Source: Portunus trituberculatus
Taxonomy: Eukaryota; Arthropoda; Malacostraca; Decapoda; Portunidae
DNA: 64,000 nucleotides
Direction: 5' to 3'
Assembly: GCF_017591435.1 (NCBI RefSeq)
Contig: NC_059283.1
Span: 1,084,685-1,148,684, forward strand
The notes under the pieces are model-generated. The model saw nothing but the letters and a program-made list of their open reading frames with translations, made no database searches and was not told where the DNA came from. Positions 1-14,028 of this stretch are shown here, one piece after another. Every line of letters starts with the position of its first letter. Position 1 is the first letter of the stretch. A program made the position numbers and the translations under genes.

Positions 1-95
1 TAGAATGGAGATGTTTGCTCGTCTCTTAAGTTCCAGTGGAAATAGTTCATCCTACTTCACCTTTCTTCGTCTCTAATGTCACCGATTTCCGCACC

Positions 96-130
96 GAGGA
101 GGAGGAGGAGGAGGAGGAGGAGGAGGAGGA
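96..130. repeat. (GGA)n microsatellite
   Basis: About 11 GGA units near the left edge; the polyproline frame opposite is its translation. Confidence 0.95.
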
Positions 131-1328
131 CCACAGAAAAATCGAGGAAAAGAGTCAATGAAAAGAATGAATGAAAGAAGACGAGACGAGATCATTACTT
201 TCAATCTTTTCGAAATCTTACAAAGTGCATGGCAGAGTTTCTCAGGTCGAGTACAGGATGAAAGCTCTAATCTTGAAAACCTTGGCATTCTGAAATGTTT
301 GCACGCCTTATCTCTATTTTTAACATGCTCTGGTGGAAGTTAATGAGGTCACTGGAGACGCTAAGGAGGCTTTCATGATTTGAGTGACAGCTTAACGAGA
401 ATTCTGCTTGATCATTGTGAAAAACGAATATGACAACCCTAATGAAATGACCTTTGTAAAGACAGTTCTAGTGGGTGAAGCTAGGAAATATTACAAGCAT
501 CAAGAATACAAACAATACACGTTACTGCCTAATGACTATACTTGTAAACTTTTTGAAAATAATCCTAGTAAGAAATACAGGTTAGGAATTGTAACACGCA
601 TCACAAACATAAGCAATACTAGTACCTACACTCCCATGTCTTAAGATAATTCTATAAAAGTATTCAATTTTCAAAGCATCCTCTGGTCAGTCTTAATTCA
701 GCGTTTAAAAAGTATACATCATTTCAATTTACTACTTTAATTTTCTTACTCGTACTCTTATATTTTTCTCATTTCCTTCCTGCCACTTTTTTTTTTTTTT
801 ATTTATTTATCTTTTTTTTAGCTACATTCCCGTTCCACTTCTCAATAAAGCACAACTACATTCCTATTTCCTTTCCCAGTAAACAACTAAACTCACTTGA
901 CTTTCCAACAACAACAATAACAGCAATCAAGCAGTACGTATATCCGGTCTCTTCTCTAACGTCCACCTCTCGTCTCCTTCCCAAACAAATGACAGCTACA
1001 CGCATTCCTATCTCTTTCTCAACAGACACAAGCCCACTAAGTATAGCCGAAACACATGTCTAGGTTCACCAATACAATGACCCAATTTTACTGAGCCTGG
1101 CAAGAGTGGACGGTGCAGTGAGGGGAGGGGGAGTTAGCGTGTACGTAGGCAAGGAGTGGCAGGGATTTGGCACTCTCCTAGCTCTCCACGTGGACTGGGA
1201 AGTGGTCTCTTACTTTTCTTCCGTCCTTGCCATGTGTCTCAGTATTAATATAACACGGTCTCCCGCGTTGCACCTTTAGATTCACTACCTGTTCTCCCAT
1301 CCAGCTCCTAGACCTTTCTCTGTAGTAC

Positions 1329-1330
<2 letters not shown>
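131..1330. other. Non-coding, nothing recognised
   Basis: AT-rich sequence with a T14 run near 788. A 78-codon frame at 408-644 shows no domain and no splice context. Confidence 0.6.
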
Positions 1331-1365
<35 letters not shown>

Positions 1366-1455
1366 GGTTGAGGCAGGGAAAGGGGAGGGGGGAGTCGCCA
1401 ATCCATTATACCTTACATGCTATGCTACATATACTGCCACTAATACTTGGCAGAG

Positions 1456-1486
<31 letters not shown>

Positions 1487-1567
1487 GAAAAAGAAGAAGA
1501 AGAAGAAGAAGAAAAAGAAGAAGGAGAAGAAGGAGAAGAAGAAGAGGAAAGTGTATTTAGTACTTAA

Positions 1568-1655
<88 letters not shown>

Positions 1656-1767
1656 TTCGTGGTTCTCTTGACGGATAGCTTTTGGACACACACACACACA
1701 CACACACACAAACACTCCCTTGGACCTATGCCAAGACGAGTTCTCTCTCTCTCTCTCTCTCTCTCTC

Positions 1768-1841
<74 letters not shown>
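1331..1841. repeat. Dense cluster of eight microsatellites
   Basis: (GT)n 1331-1364, (CT)n 1456-1483, (GAA)n 1484-1550, (AGT)n about 1567-1608, (GA)n 1607-1651, (CA)n 1685-1712, (CT)n 1741-1768 and (CA)n 1770-1841. All open frames over this span are their translations. Confidence 0.97.
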
Positions 1842-1843
<2 letters not shown>

Positions 1844-2061
1844 GATGGCAGGTTACTACTATAAACATCTCACGCCTTATCTTATCACATGAGGTGTATC
1901 GAACCGTCACTCTCAACATTCCCTTACTCTGCTTCCACTAATTACTAATCACGCCCTTCTTCACCTTCTCGTCCTGAAGGGGTAAAGTCAGCTGAGAGAT
2001 TCATTAAAAGTAAAAGTATAAGGATTAAGTAAATAGACAAGTTAAGAGAATAAACAGTAGA

Positions 2062-2275
2062 TTAACCCATTAAGTACCATAACGCATTTTCATATTCATT
2101 CTGCTTACTATTTGATGATTTTATACAGCTTCAGAAACTTATGTGGCAATTAGAATAGAGAAAACTGTGGCTATCAATCCTCTGAACTCCATAGACCTTT
2201 CCTAATGTCAATAAAATGGTCTAATCGTACACAAATCTCAAGGTAAAAATGTGTCTCAGTATTGAAGATACTATA
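2062..2275 (-). mobile_element. TTAA-MITE copy, one end eroded
   Basis: Reverse-orientation copy starting at TTAA 2062-2065 followed by CCCATTAAGTACCAT. The far end (AGTATTGAAGATAC) is recognisable but has lost its TTAA. Confidence 0.75.
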
Positions 2276-2809
2276 TATGTTTACTGAGAGATAGGTAAAT
2301 AAGATATGAGAAAGTAAAAAGAATAGAAATATATAAATCATGAGCATGTGTAGAAAAGATAGACGAGTAAATACATAAAGAAGCAAGTAAATAAATAAAC
2401 GGGTGAAGGAAAACTAGACGGACATAGACAGACAGACAGACAGGACATATAGATACCTACATAAAAAGTACCCAAGAGATGAGGAAAAACAAGATGAGGA
2501 AAAGATAAACGACTTAATAGATGAGAAAATAACCATATGTAAATGAGCTGATAGAAAAAAAAATATATTGAACGAAAGACAAACAGACAGACAGACAGAC
2601 ATACAGACAATACATAAGGTCGCTAGATAAAAAGTACTCGAGAGATAAGAACAAAATGAAATAAAGTTCACATCACCTCACTCAATCCAATTTTCTTCAT
2701 CTGAATTTCTCTCCCCTCCTCCCTTCTCTCCTCTTCCAACTTTTATCGTCTTTCAACTGCTTCATTTCTCCTCAAATGAACCCACCTCCTACCTCTTTTT
2801 TTCTTTTCT
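2276..2809. other. AT-rich with (CAGA)n
   Basis: Two short (GACA)n runs at about 2426-2442 and 2583-2600. Otherwise nothing recognised. Confidence 0.6.
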
Positions 2810-2965
2810 TTTTTTTTTTTTTGTAATAGGGAAAAATCTGGCTATGGGCAACAACAACAACAACAACAAAAATATAAATAAAAAAAAATAAGTGAATAAA
2901 CAAAAAGGCCCACTTAGATGCCAGTTTCCGAGCAGGTTCAACTCCCTCCTCCTCTCCACGAATTC
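2810..2965 (-). mobile_element. LINE 3' tail fragment
   Basis: On the minus strand, AACTGGCATCTAAGTGGGCC, then TTTTTGTTTATTC, TTGCCCATAGCCAG and an A-rich end. This is the same 3' tail as at 42830-42951, truncated. Confidence 0.6.
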
Positions 2966-3243
2966 TTTCAACACAGATTGGAACGAAGAACAAGCAAAAC
3001 CATGAAATTCTTGTACGATTCTATTATGTCATTTCTGAGCTTGGATGTAAAGTGAAATCCCGTCAGGTTTATCTATTTATTTTTATATTTTATCTAATCT
3101 ATTTATTCGTTTATTTTATTATTATTATTCATTTTATTTATTTTATTCATTTTTTTTAAAGTTTTTGTAAATAGGGTACAACTAATATCACGTAGTTTTG
3201 TAACCGTGTGTGTCCTCCCACGTACGGTTTTTTTGACGGATAG

Positions 3244-3245
<2 letters not shown>

Positions 3246-3305
<60 letters not shown>
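3246..3305. repeat. Compound (AC)n(CT)n microsatellite
   Basis: About 15 AC units followed by about 15 CT units. Confidence 0.95.
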
Positions 3306-3309
<4 letters not shown>

Positions 3310-3729
3310 CTGCACACTTCCTTAACCCTAACCCAAAGCTATCTTCATTGTGCAGTTTCTCTATCACCAAACTAACGCAATCCACCTCGACCTTCACCTC
3401 ACCAGCCTCTATTCTATCCCCGCAACGCTGCATTACTTTTACGAGCTCGCTCTATACACACACTATAAGGCCTTTGCCAAATCTGCAGGTGCCAATGGGG
3501 TCAGTGTTACAGCAAAGGGATGCGTGCTAACGTAAGGATAAATCATTAGCCTCCATAGTGTTTGATTGCGTGACAGATACTTGGAGGTAGTGTTGTGTTT
3601 CTGCGTCCGCTGTTCATATGGGATGCAAGATAAGTGTGTTGATTATAGCCATTTGTATGAGGCGAATTATAACATTCTGGCTCCCCGTTTTGTTTGTTGT
3701 TTGTGCTTCTGTTGTCAGTGTTTGTATTG

Positions 3730-3766
3730 TTACTATTACTACTACTATTACTACTACTACTACTAT

Positions 3767-3824
<58 letters not shown>

Positions 3825-3920
3825 GCTACTTCTGTCATCATCATTATTCTTATTATCATTATTATTATCATTATCATTTCTATCATCATCATTATAACAT
3901 GATAATGATGATGATGATGG
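3730..3920. repeat. (ACT)n followed by (ATT/ATC)n
   Basis: About 30 ACT units with early ATT interruptions, then imperfect TTATCA triplets and (GAT)n. Confidence 0.95.
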
Positions 3921-5035
3921 TGGCAAGTCAACTTCCTTATTGATAGCTATATTAATTTGTCTTTTTATCTATTAGCCAATGTGATGCATTCTGATCTTCG
4001 TTACGTCTGTGTGTTCTCATTGACATCAGCTCTTACGGCAAAATGAAACTCGTTATACAGTTAACACAGGAACGTTCGCCAAATGAAGGTTGCGGGTTAG
4101 GCTGAAGGTAAGCCACAGAAGACCGCACCCTCAAACACAACAGCATGACACCGCTAGCTTAAATGGACTCTAGTGGAAGTTGTTGGAAGTCCTTAAAGGG
4201 ATTTACATATTTTTAGTGATACCTTAACAAGTATTCTGCACCATCAATGGGAAATCAGATATTTGTAGCCTTTGACAATAGCTCTGAGTAAGGAAAGTTT
4301 AAAAAATACAGGATAAAATTTAATAAGGAAATACGGTAATCGATACTGTACCTATAAACGCTCTATCATCAGGACTATTTCTTAAAGCTTACAGAAACTG
4401 CTTGTCTGATCTTCATGGGTGATTTCCCCACCAATCATGCGGGAAAATGGTCTATCTAGTAAAACTGCCTCTAAAATCACTGAATCAAAATTAATCTCCA
4501 CTTATTCTTTAAAGATAGCGAGGATAAGACACCCATTATTTGTGAATATATTCATGTGAGACGGAGCAAACACTGATAATACATGATGGCTGGCATTACT
4601 TGGAATATTCATTGCAGCAGTCTGGTTTGAATCTCGCGTCACGGTCAGCTGGTATTTTCTCGATCACTTTTGCCGTACGTCAATACTCACGTCACACATC
4701 TTAGCTCGATGTTATTCAATGAAAGTTATTGAAAAGGACAATATAATTCTTAAGAAAATAAGAAAGACATAAATTACGCATAAGTATTGGCTAAACACGA
4801 AAATGACATATAAAATTGCATGCTAATTTTCCTTAACACTTCTCTATTCAGTACCAGAGATGACAAAAACACTACAAAATTATTAGTAAGAAAAAACAAA
4901 AAGCCTTAGACGACAGAGAGGGAGATAGTGAAGAAGAGGAATGTAGAAGTGATCATGTGAAGCAGCATCCCTGAAGGAGGAGGACGTGTCTTTGTTTACC
5001 TTGACCACTCTGGCCGTGTTGTTGACATCACCACC
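3921..5035. other. Upstream region of TVP23
   Basis: No exon recognised. The promoter and 5' UTR of TVP23 must lie in or near its right end, but I see no TATA box or other decisive element. Confidence 0.5.
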
Positions 5036-6049
5036 ATGGCCAACAACGTAAGCAATCCCATTATCCCCATTTCACCCCGCCACACCCTTCCATACCCGCC
5101 AGTAATGCATAACAGCCAGGTCACACAGTCTTGCGTCACTAGCGAGCTCCATATGTTAGGCAGGGTACTGTTTACTGCTCCTAGTTATTGTATTTGATCT
5201 TATCGTTGCTTGGGCTGACATCAACTTTTTGTGTGTGTATTTGACAAACCCTGAGGCATTGGTAATTGAAAAGATGGTTCGAGAAATTAAACTGTACCGA
5301 AATCCCTGTTCTGTGCTGTCTTTCAGGTTAACCATTAGCTTCGTAAGGTTAGGAAAGTAAGAAGTTTATTCATTGTTTTGTACGTATGGTAGAAGTTCTA
5401 GTGTGAGTTTCCATTTTCTTTTCTTTTTTTTTCTATTTTCATCAGACAATGTTTAGTTTAGCTCCAAGTCTCTGTGAGGGTACAAGGTGTTATGTGCTGT
5501 TATTGTTCAGGTACTTGTTCATTTTCCGCTTGTGACAGATCAATCATAAATAAGTACTTATAAACTTCAAGCTGGTCGGCCTGTATCTCCTCTAACACAG
5601 CTGTTCACTAAACCTCTTCCAATTTATTTAAGGATCAATCAATTTTTGTGGTGTGTTTTGGACTTATCTCATAACTGTTCCAAATTTCATTGATAGAGGA
5701 GCCATCCTTCATAAGCCATGTGCCATGTCCTCAGTACCTGATTAAAATTTTAGTAGCAAACAATTTAGTATATTTCTAAATCAAACTCTGCAGATTTAGA
5801 ATATTAAGTTTATCACAGCAAAACAGACATTGACTTTCCAGCGGTACTCATGGTGACTGACTCATCAAGACGTCGTGCTTCAGAGTGACGTTCATAGTGT
5901 TGTGACTGCCCAGAATAAACTTTCGGTAGAATTAGTAAGCTAACCAACTTCAGGAAAATTCAAGCTCCTTCCGTCCTTAACCAGAAATAGTACAACCAAT
6001 CAATGCTAACCACCTTCACTCTATTCTGTGCGGAAAGTTTATACTGAAT

Positions 6050-6112
<63 letters not shown>

Positions 6113-6443
6113 GGTGTGCTGACTAAATAGCCTTAGAACCTACATTACTACAAGCAGCTAGATAACCACTTCTTGAACTTCATGTCATCTATAAACATCT
6201 TAATCTGAGGCTTGTACTGGGCTTGAAATAATGACAATGCTGTTTATGGAAGTAATACTGTTTAAAGCAAGATCTTTCATTTCTAAAACAAAGGTTTGCC
6301 TTGTGTGGGAAAGGAATTTTCTAACCCATCTAATGTAAGTGTCCGGAAATCAGCAGGTAGTGGCCATACCATAGACTCACCTACACTACTTAATAGCTGT
6401 GTCTGAAGGAATGACACTAATGGTGTGTGCTGACAGTGTGTGT

Positions 6444-6495
<52 letters not shown>

Positions 6496-9400
6496 GGAAA
6501 TGCAGATTCATGTCAACATATTTCTTAGCCAGTTATGCCGCACCCTTGTTTAAGGAATCATGAGTGTGTAAAGATAGAGGAGTGAGAGTTTCCATTCTTT
6601 AGCTGTACTGTACTGTACTGTAGAAGTTTTTCTGTGTAGTGCTATCATTACTTTGCATCATCAAAAGCTGATTGGTCAGATTGCCATGTGCAGTACTGTC
6701 ATGAGTTTCTCATTAAGGGGAGCTTGATAATGTAGTTGGCAGCCTCTTAGGGGAAATCAAAACTTACTCCCAATCAGAGATTGGTGTCGGCTGAAAGAAA
6801 TCTATTGTTCCGAACTCGTGTGTTTCACCTTGTAGAGAAGATAATAACAAATGAAATGATAATGCGGGCAACACATGTCTATACATTTTGTAAGAAAATT
6901 ATATTTCCTGTGAATGACATCTTGTTTACTTACTTGTCACCTCACTCCTCTGAGTCTTTTGTCGCAACCTAAGCAAAACATTGGCTCGGAATGGCCACAA
7001 ACACAACGTTCGGATTGTACAATGTGACAAACACATTCATTTACTGGAATATGGGTACACATATACTTAACAGGCATGGCTGTGTCATTTTAAGCCAATA
7101 TCCAATGTGCTTATGTAGGTTCTCTGATACTAATGCAATTTTTATTATTCTTTTCCATTGTTTAGAGTTCCATTATGTATGGTGAAGATCTTGACCAGGT
7201 AAATCTAATAGGTTACATTGCATGACTCCATTACTTCATAAATCTTGCATTGCTCTTGTCATGACTGACATGTTGCTAACAGCAAAATTGTACAAAAATT
7301 TCTTGCTCAGAATCTTTCATCAATCTGATTATTTGCATGGTTTTGTTTATTTTTGTATTTATTAATTAAGATTTTGCCAAGGTTATTGTTGTTCATAAGT
7401 GAACCTAATAATATTTCTTGTACATGAAGTTAGTTTCTATGAATATTACACAAAATAAGTAAGATGACAAACTAAAACTGATGAAGTTACATAGCTGTAG
7501 CTCGGTAGTTCTGAAGTACAGAGTATGTTTACTGTATTGTGTATACAGTACATAACTACATTTGAAAGTTTCCTTGATGTTGTAGAAACTACTACAGATG
7601 AGATTTGTAATAAGCTTTATCTTGAGTGTTTATGCTGAGTTGTACAACCCTGATCATATATAGTAACATTGCTTTATGCTTAGCATGGAGATGGGCTGGA
7701 TATTTCTTGCACATCCACATTTTTTTATCTTTATTTTGAAATTGCATTAATTGCTTTTCTATAAGAGGTGTTGCACTAATTCCTAGTTGTGTCTACTCAT
7801 AAATCATAGGCTGTGGACATACATTATAGTTTTCATGATCATGATGCAGCATTGTCAGACAGTGTGTGAACCATTCCTTCTCTTCATCAAACTGAATGTG
7901 TGAATACTGTTCTACACTAACTGTTATGATCTTATGATGAGTTAGTCAAGTTGGAATTGATGCTGAATCCTACTCTCTTTGTAGGTGCCACTACTCGACA
8001 ATGAAGAGCCTTTAGACTTTGGGGAAGAGGACTTACCAAAGGGAAGACTTAAGTCAGTATTCAAATTCTTTGTGACGTATTAGTGTTTGTGAAAAGAATG
8101 ATTTATGCCAATATTCCGCTCAGTTCGCTAAACTGATTATCCATTTTGTTTTGTAGGCACCCAGTGGTAACGACCTTCCACCTCCTCTTCCGCACTGCAG
8201 CCCTTGTGGTGTACGAGTTCTGTGGAATATTCTCCTCTAATTTTATTGGGCCATTCATATTAATTGTGGTGCTTCTCTCTCTAGACTTCTGGACAGTCAA
8301 AAATATCACAGGTAAGTAAGTCAGTATTAGAAAAAACTTTTGATTTGCAGTACATGAAAAAACGCTCAAGGTAGTTAGATTGTCAGGTGGCAGTATTAGA
8401 AATTTTGATTTGTGCCCCACAGGTCGCTTAATGGTTGGGCTCAGATGGTGGAATTACATTGATGATGAAGGACAGAGCCACTGGGTCTTTGAGGCCAAAA
8501 AAGTAAGTATGTATGTAGTTAACAAATACATTTTACATGAATGAAGCAATTATATGCATATCATATATAGATAAATACTAGTAATTAGAAGTTATACAAA
8601 TAAACCATCATACACTATTTAATTTCTTCCCAAAAATTAATGTTATTTGTTACCATACAGTATATATCATGTTGATGTATTACTTGTTATTGCCTATTGT
8701 ATATTGTTGAAAGTTTGTCAGCTTCTGGCCATTTTTTTTTATTAACTACAATCAACAATGTCATGTGCAAAAGGAAATGTTATTCGGGTTCCATATAGTA
8801 TGCTATCCATATAACATAGCACTTAACTGTTGTGACCCATAACAGTAGAGTAGTGTAGTGTTGTAGTGAGTAAGACATTTATGCTAGCCCTCACCTGATG
8901 TTAGGGTGGTCTTCAGGGCCGGGTGACCAAGATGGAGGTGAGGATATTCTGGGTGGCTCTGGTGGCCTTCCCTGTGCTGTGGTCCATCATCCTCCTCATA
9001 GCTGTGGTGTTCAGCAGGTTCCAATGGGCTGTAAGTAATGCATAGTATTTATGATGGTTTTGTACAGTAGTACATGATATAATGCCAGAAAGTTTAGATT
9101 ATATTCTCATTGATATTGTCACATTTTGTAAAACATCAAGAATGTAACTTAAGAATAGACACAGACTCCACTGAAGCATTATGTTGCCATTGATTTCTTT
9201 TCATAAAAACAATAATGTAAGTTGAATGTTATTTGATAATATTTGATTGTTTCTAGTTTAGTACATTGGAAGTGCCATCTTTGGGCATTCAATGTTTTAG
9301 GAAATCTGATGTTTCAGCTTTCTTAGTTTCCTTCTAAAAGTGTTCCGATCTTTCGGCAAAGTTCCAAAAGGTATTGGGACATGGTAAGTACATATAAAAT

Positions 9401-10854
9401 TGGCGCTGAAGAGCTGCTGTTGTCTGCTGTCATCATGTCTTGTGTAGGCTGTGCTATCTACAGAAGTAGTGTGTGTGATGGTGTCAGTCCTGTATATGAC
9501 AATACATACTTTTGCTATAAACTGGGAATATATAAATAAAGTACCTGACCAAAGAGGAGAGGAAAGGAATATCAGCAATCCAAAATGTAATATGTATGGA
9601 GTAAAACAATAAGAATATGAGACTGAGTCTATAAACACTGCCATGGTTGTCTTTCCACTCCATCTTTGTGAATGAATATCCAGCAGTGGTTGAGGAGCAG
9701 ACTGACCAGCAGATCATTTTAAGGTGATGAATCCTCTGATTTGGAGACTGAAGAGGAGGGAAGTCAGAAGGAAAAAAAGAGCCAGATTAAGTTTTGTAGA
9801 AGGCCACTAGAAAGAAGAATTTGTTTATTTGTCAATTTTGCTGAAGCCTTGAAAAGTTTTGTGATTTCTCTATAAATACATCTTGGACATGTTAGTTGTG
9901 TCTTCAAATTTGTAAATAGATAATAGCCTATATTCTTATTCATTGCTAATATTGGTGATGAAATTCACATATGATCTTTCAACATATTCAATGTTTTGGC
10001 ATCTGTTTAGTCCCATAGATACAAAAGACAAGACTTTTACATGTTCTTATACAAGCAGCTTTAATGCAGACTAACATGAATGCACTATTGCAGATAATAG
10101 TTGTAATTGCCCTCACCTTGAGTGGAAGTAACTTGTATGGATATGTGCGGTGCAAGATGGGCAAGTCAGACAGCATTTCCCAGTCCTTCAAAAACATGGC
10201 TGCAGGATTAGTTCAGAAGCAAATGGTATCCAATGTAAGTTATCATGTGATCTAATTTTCAAAGTATTTCAGAATCAAAATTAAACAGTAAACCTTTGAT
10301 ACAACAAACTTATTGCGAGGAAGCAAGGTTGGTGTAACTAAACGTTTGTCATATTTATGTTTGTTACAGCAAGTTGGCATACACATGAATTGTTCACTAA
10401 TAATAACAGTGTTTGTTCCAGCATGTCACGCACATTTTTGTGACTGTTGTTTAGTACAGTGACCTAGAAATGGGAGGTCTGTTCAATAGTGTTTTAAGGG
10501 GTTCATTTTAGCAGATATTTGCTATATAGAGGTTTGCTTTATTGAGAGTTTGTAAGAATAGAATATAACTTTCTATATTTGAAATTCTTGCTGCTACATT
10601 TGCATGGTTATATAATTTCCCATTGCTTCTCCATAAAACATCACATAGATATGATTAGCTTTAAGACTGGAAAATAGTTAAACTGTTGTGAATGAAAAGT
10701 ATTCAGTTTATTTTGTCAGTGATAAGTTCAAATGATAACCAATAATGAATAGCTTGCTTATCATGTCATCATTGCAAGAAAGTTTGATCTCCCACAGGTT
10801 ACGAGCATGTTCACCCGAGCTCCGCCCACAGCTACACCGAGCAGTACTGTGTGA
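5036..10854 (+). CDS. TVP23: TVP23-family Golgi apparatus membrane protein, complete, 7 coding exons
   Basis: Coding exons: 5036-5047, 7985-8052, 8157-8311, 8423-8502, 8917-9030, 10094-10234, 10798-10854; all introns are GT-AG and phases agree (0,2,1,0,0,0). The product is 208 aa; human TVP23B is about 205. It matches the family along its length: HPVVTTFHLLFR at residues 28-39, DFWTVKNITGRLMVGLRWW at 70-88, SHWVFEAKK near 97-105, RIFWVALVAFPVLW at 114-127, GSNLYGYVRCK at 154-164. Four hydrophobic segments lie at about 34-52, 56-74, 115-137 and 143-158. The start ATG sits in an ideal CCACCATGG context, and exon 1 encodes only Met-Ala-Asn-Asn. TVP23 proteins are late-Golgi/trans-Golgi vesicle membrane proteins that work with YIP-family proteins in retrograde traffic (family knowledge). 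The loop before the third span is shorter than in human. The 18-residue last exon is Ser/Thr/Pro-rich and not conserved in my recollection. Confidence 0.95.
6052..6111. repeat. (GT)n microsatellite
   Basis: An uninterrupted alternating GT run of about 30 units inside TVP23 intron 1. Confidence 0.97.
6447..6492. repeat. (GA)n microsatellite
   Basis: About 23 uninterrupted GA units inside TVP23 intron 1. Confidence 0.97.
10284..10545. mobile_element. Possible Tigger/pogo-like MITE in TVP23 intron 6
   Basis: The left end reads AGTAAACCTTTGATACAAC. The reverse complement of the right end reads AGCAAACCTCTATATAGC. They agree at roughly 16 of 22 positions, like decayed terminal inverted repeats of pogo/Tigger elements. 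The target duplication is not clear. This is a tentative call. Confidence 0.3.
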
Positions 10855-10894
10855 ACTGCTGCACAACCACTATTCATAATATTTCCTAGGTGTC

Positions 10895-10900
10895 AATAAA
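10895..10900 (+). terminator. Poly(A) signal candidate for TVP23 (proximal)
   Basis: AATAAA lies 41 bases after the TVP23 stop codon. Further AATAAA hexamers at 11448-11453 and 11595-11600 could give longer 3' UTRs. Nothing in the sequence decides between them. Confidence 0.5.
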
Positions 10901-13880
10901 TCTATCACATCTTGGTCTTCATGTTAGATATATTTATACAAAGAGATAAACTGCAAATTATCTCTCAGAGTGGATACCAAGATTTTTGCAAGATGGGATG
11001 TATGAAATGTATATACATATTATATATATACATGTATACCGGTTTTCAAGCTTTATAAAGCATCATACTGTTGCTTAAATTATAAGTGTCCACTTATTGT
11101 TCCAGTAGTTATACTTGAAATCCCCTGGAGGGCTTTGCATTTTGGTGAAATCCAAGTGTATTATTGTTGACGAGTGTGGACATGAGAGCCTTTGGCAGCA
11201 TTTGTTTGCTTCACATGCATCATGGAATGTAATGGTTGCCTTGTTTTGACTGTCGCATCATTTAGTATTTCAACGGTTTGAGTTTTGACATTCCATTGGT
11301 TTTGTGTGTTGTGTGTGAGATGATGGGTACTTAAGTGTGACCTTCATATTCCTTTAATTTTAGTGTTGCTCAGAAATGTGTGCTTCAGATGTTGCTTACT
11401 ACTTCATGTTTCTATATTTTTCCAAGATGAAATGTTACCCTCCTGCCAATAAATATTTATTTAAATGTGAAATGGAACATAGTATGAAAAGTTTGATATG
11501 CTTTCTGTGTATGTAATGTGGACCTTTTGAAAAAAAATCTTACTATGTTGTTAACTGCTGATTTGAATATAAGTGGGGAAATGTACTACATAATAATAAA
11601 ATCTTCTGCTACAGAAAAATAAAAAGATTTAATTATTAAGTAGTTTAACTCTCCTAATGTACTGAAGCCAAATGTGAAAAATATTAAAACATTGACAAAA
11701 CAATAAAGATCTGCTGCTACAATTTGGCATCAAGACAAGCTTGATGTTTAATGGGCATGTATAACACTTATACAAAGGAACATTGCAAAGCTGTCCAGTA
11801 TTTATATGAATGCAATACAATAAGGAGATTTCTTCATACTTTTAAAGGTTCAATAAAGGCCATCATACTTAAAAAACCTGCATTTAATATTACTGAAATT
11901 ATAAATCACAAGAGATTGCTTTAGCTGTCATAATCAGCCATTAACTAAATATTACAAAAGCTTTTCTCCCTTACAAAGACATATCACATAACAGTGTAAA
12001 CAAGTGGCTCTGTAATAAAAGAAACATTGTACAAGAAGTCTGACAAAGCAAACTGGATGAACTTACAACTGCTGTATAAAGGCAAAATATATCACCTCAA
12101 ACTTTTCACAACAATACAAAACTTTATCCTTTTGCATAAAAAATCAACTAGTACAGTATATGCTGGTTGGGGTAATATCTATTGTCAAACTCTCAGTATT
12201 GTCTGGGTAAACAGGGTCAAGTAATAATCAAATATATAAAAACATTACTCTGAAAAAAAGAATAAAAATAAGAAAGAGTACACTAAAGCCTCTTCTCATG
12301 AGACTTCAGCTTAACACGATCATCGGCAGACACCACCTGACTCTGGTGTCCTAAAGGTACTGTTGTGTGCGTGAGTCATTGACATCTCTTTTTGTGTTCT
12401 TGTTACACCATAGTTCATAAATATATAAAACATGATAATCCTCCTTAATCAACCCTACCTCTTACCTATCATAGTTTTCATAGGTGTCCCACAGACCTGA
12501 ATGCTTATGTGCTGAATCAACTTGTGGTATAACGTGTTGTCCAGCTTACCAACTTGAGTGTCAGTGTCCTAGATTATTAGTCAGTGGAAGATAACCAAAC
12601 TTGTGTACTCGCAAAATGTTACAACACGTGAATTACCAGCAATCTAAGGTGAAAATCTTGAAGTTGCAAAACACGGAGTGACTAAAAGCATAAAGCAGAT
12701 TGATGATTGCTGTATGGCTTTTGTGATGTTCTCAAGTGAAATGAATACCAAAAGACATTCGTGTCACAAACTTCATGAAACTGATGCAACATGTTACTAT
12801 TTCAAAGTTTCAGAGGAAGGACTGGCAGCAATACTCATACTCCAGCATTCTTTACATCAATGTTTCAATAAGTTTTTTGTCAGTAGGCTTTAGTGTACTC
12901 GAACAATGTCCATGATACACCGATAACAAAATAAATACATTTCCATGCAACAGTGAGCCTTCAGTAATGTATAAAACAAGTTTCATGTAAACATTCAATG
13001 TACAAAATGGAAAAGACTTCATTGCAGCTCACACATAAGATGGTCAAAGAAAGTTGAAATTGTATTTTCCTTAATTAGTGAGAGAACTGAGCTGGTAAAT
13101 AAAATGCACTTTGTTGAAGATGAGTGAAATCTGTACCACTATTTATGTTACTTCAACAAACAGTCTTTGCAGTCACTAAAAACTGAGTTACCATTACACA
13201 TCTTAGACATGTTACAAATCTCCTTATTATAAGGATAATCTCCTCATATAATTTGAGAGGCTACATGTTACCTTATGCATTATTATAACATAACACATAA
13301 TATCTTGAGAAGGGTTGTAAGATACATCACATATGCCAACATTTCAATTTCTTGCAAAAGAAACTTGGGCATCCATATGTGGATCACACTTTTATCTAAC
13401 GACCTACGTCTTCATGCTAAGCAAAGTCTTATCATGATGGGCAAGTTAAGACTAACTTTTTTACATGATTAGTTTACATTCATAATACCTTGATAATCTA
13501 TTTTATCACCTTAATACATATTAAAAGGCTTGATGTATGTTATCAGGCTCATTTATGATTTTTCAACTCCCAAATAGAAACAACAGAACTCATACCAATC
13601 AATGTAAGTACACTTCATTGGGTGGCATACTAAAGCCTTACTACAACCACTTAAAAAAGGTCAACTACAAGCTAGAATCAGTGACCAAATAAGCATATCT
13701 TGAAGCATAACAACTGTGTCAACAGGGCTGAAAAATGTTGAACACTTCTCAAAGTTTTCCTTGAGAAATTGCACTATCAAAATAATTAAGTACAAAATAT
13801 TAGACGGCTATAACAGGAAATTGAATGTTTGATATGCAGAAAAAAAATTATGTTAGAATATTTCATGCTGCATACTTTTG

Positions 13881-13883
<3 letters not shown>

Positions 13884-13941
<58 letters not shown>

Positions 13942-14028
13942 TTACCTAGTTGTATTTTATGGGAGGGGAACCTATGCTCGTGTTGTCCTGTCTCTGTATC
14001 TCACAGTGTGTGTGTGTGTGTGTGTGTG
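13884..14028. repeat. Two (GT)n microsatellites
   Basis: GT runs at 13884-13938 and 14006-14028 are separated by 67 bases of unique sequence. Cys-Val open frames across them are repeat translations. Confidence 0.95.

Larger units (their letters stand above)
5048..7984 (+). other. TVP23 intron 1 (2.9 kb)
   Basis: It starts GTAAGC after the fourth codon and ends TTTGTAG before exon 2. It holds a (GT)n run at 6052-6111 and a (GA)n run at 6447-6492. Two short open frames near 6781-7185 look like chance. I see no further exon. Confidence 0.85.

Noticed and set aside
1335..1892. Long open frames on both strands (Ser-Leu, Thr-His, Cys-Val, Glu-Arg runs)
   Set aside because: Direct translations of the (GT)n, (CT)n, (GA)n and (CA)n runs; no unique coding segment or splice context.
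3546..3943. Poly-Tyr, poly-Ser, poly-Thr and poly-Leu frames
   Set aside because: All frames of the (ACT)n/(ATT)n tract stay open; a repeat artefact.
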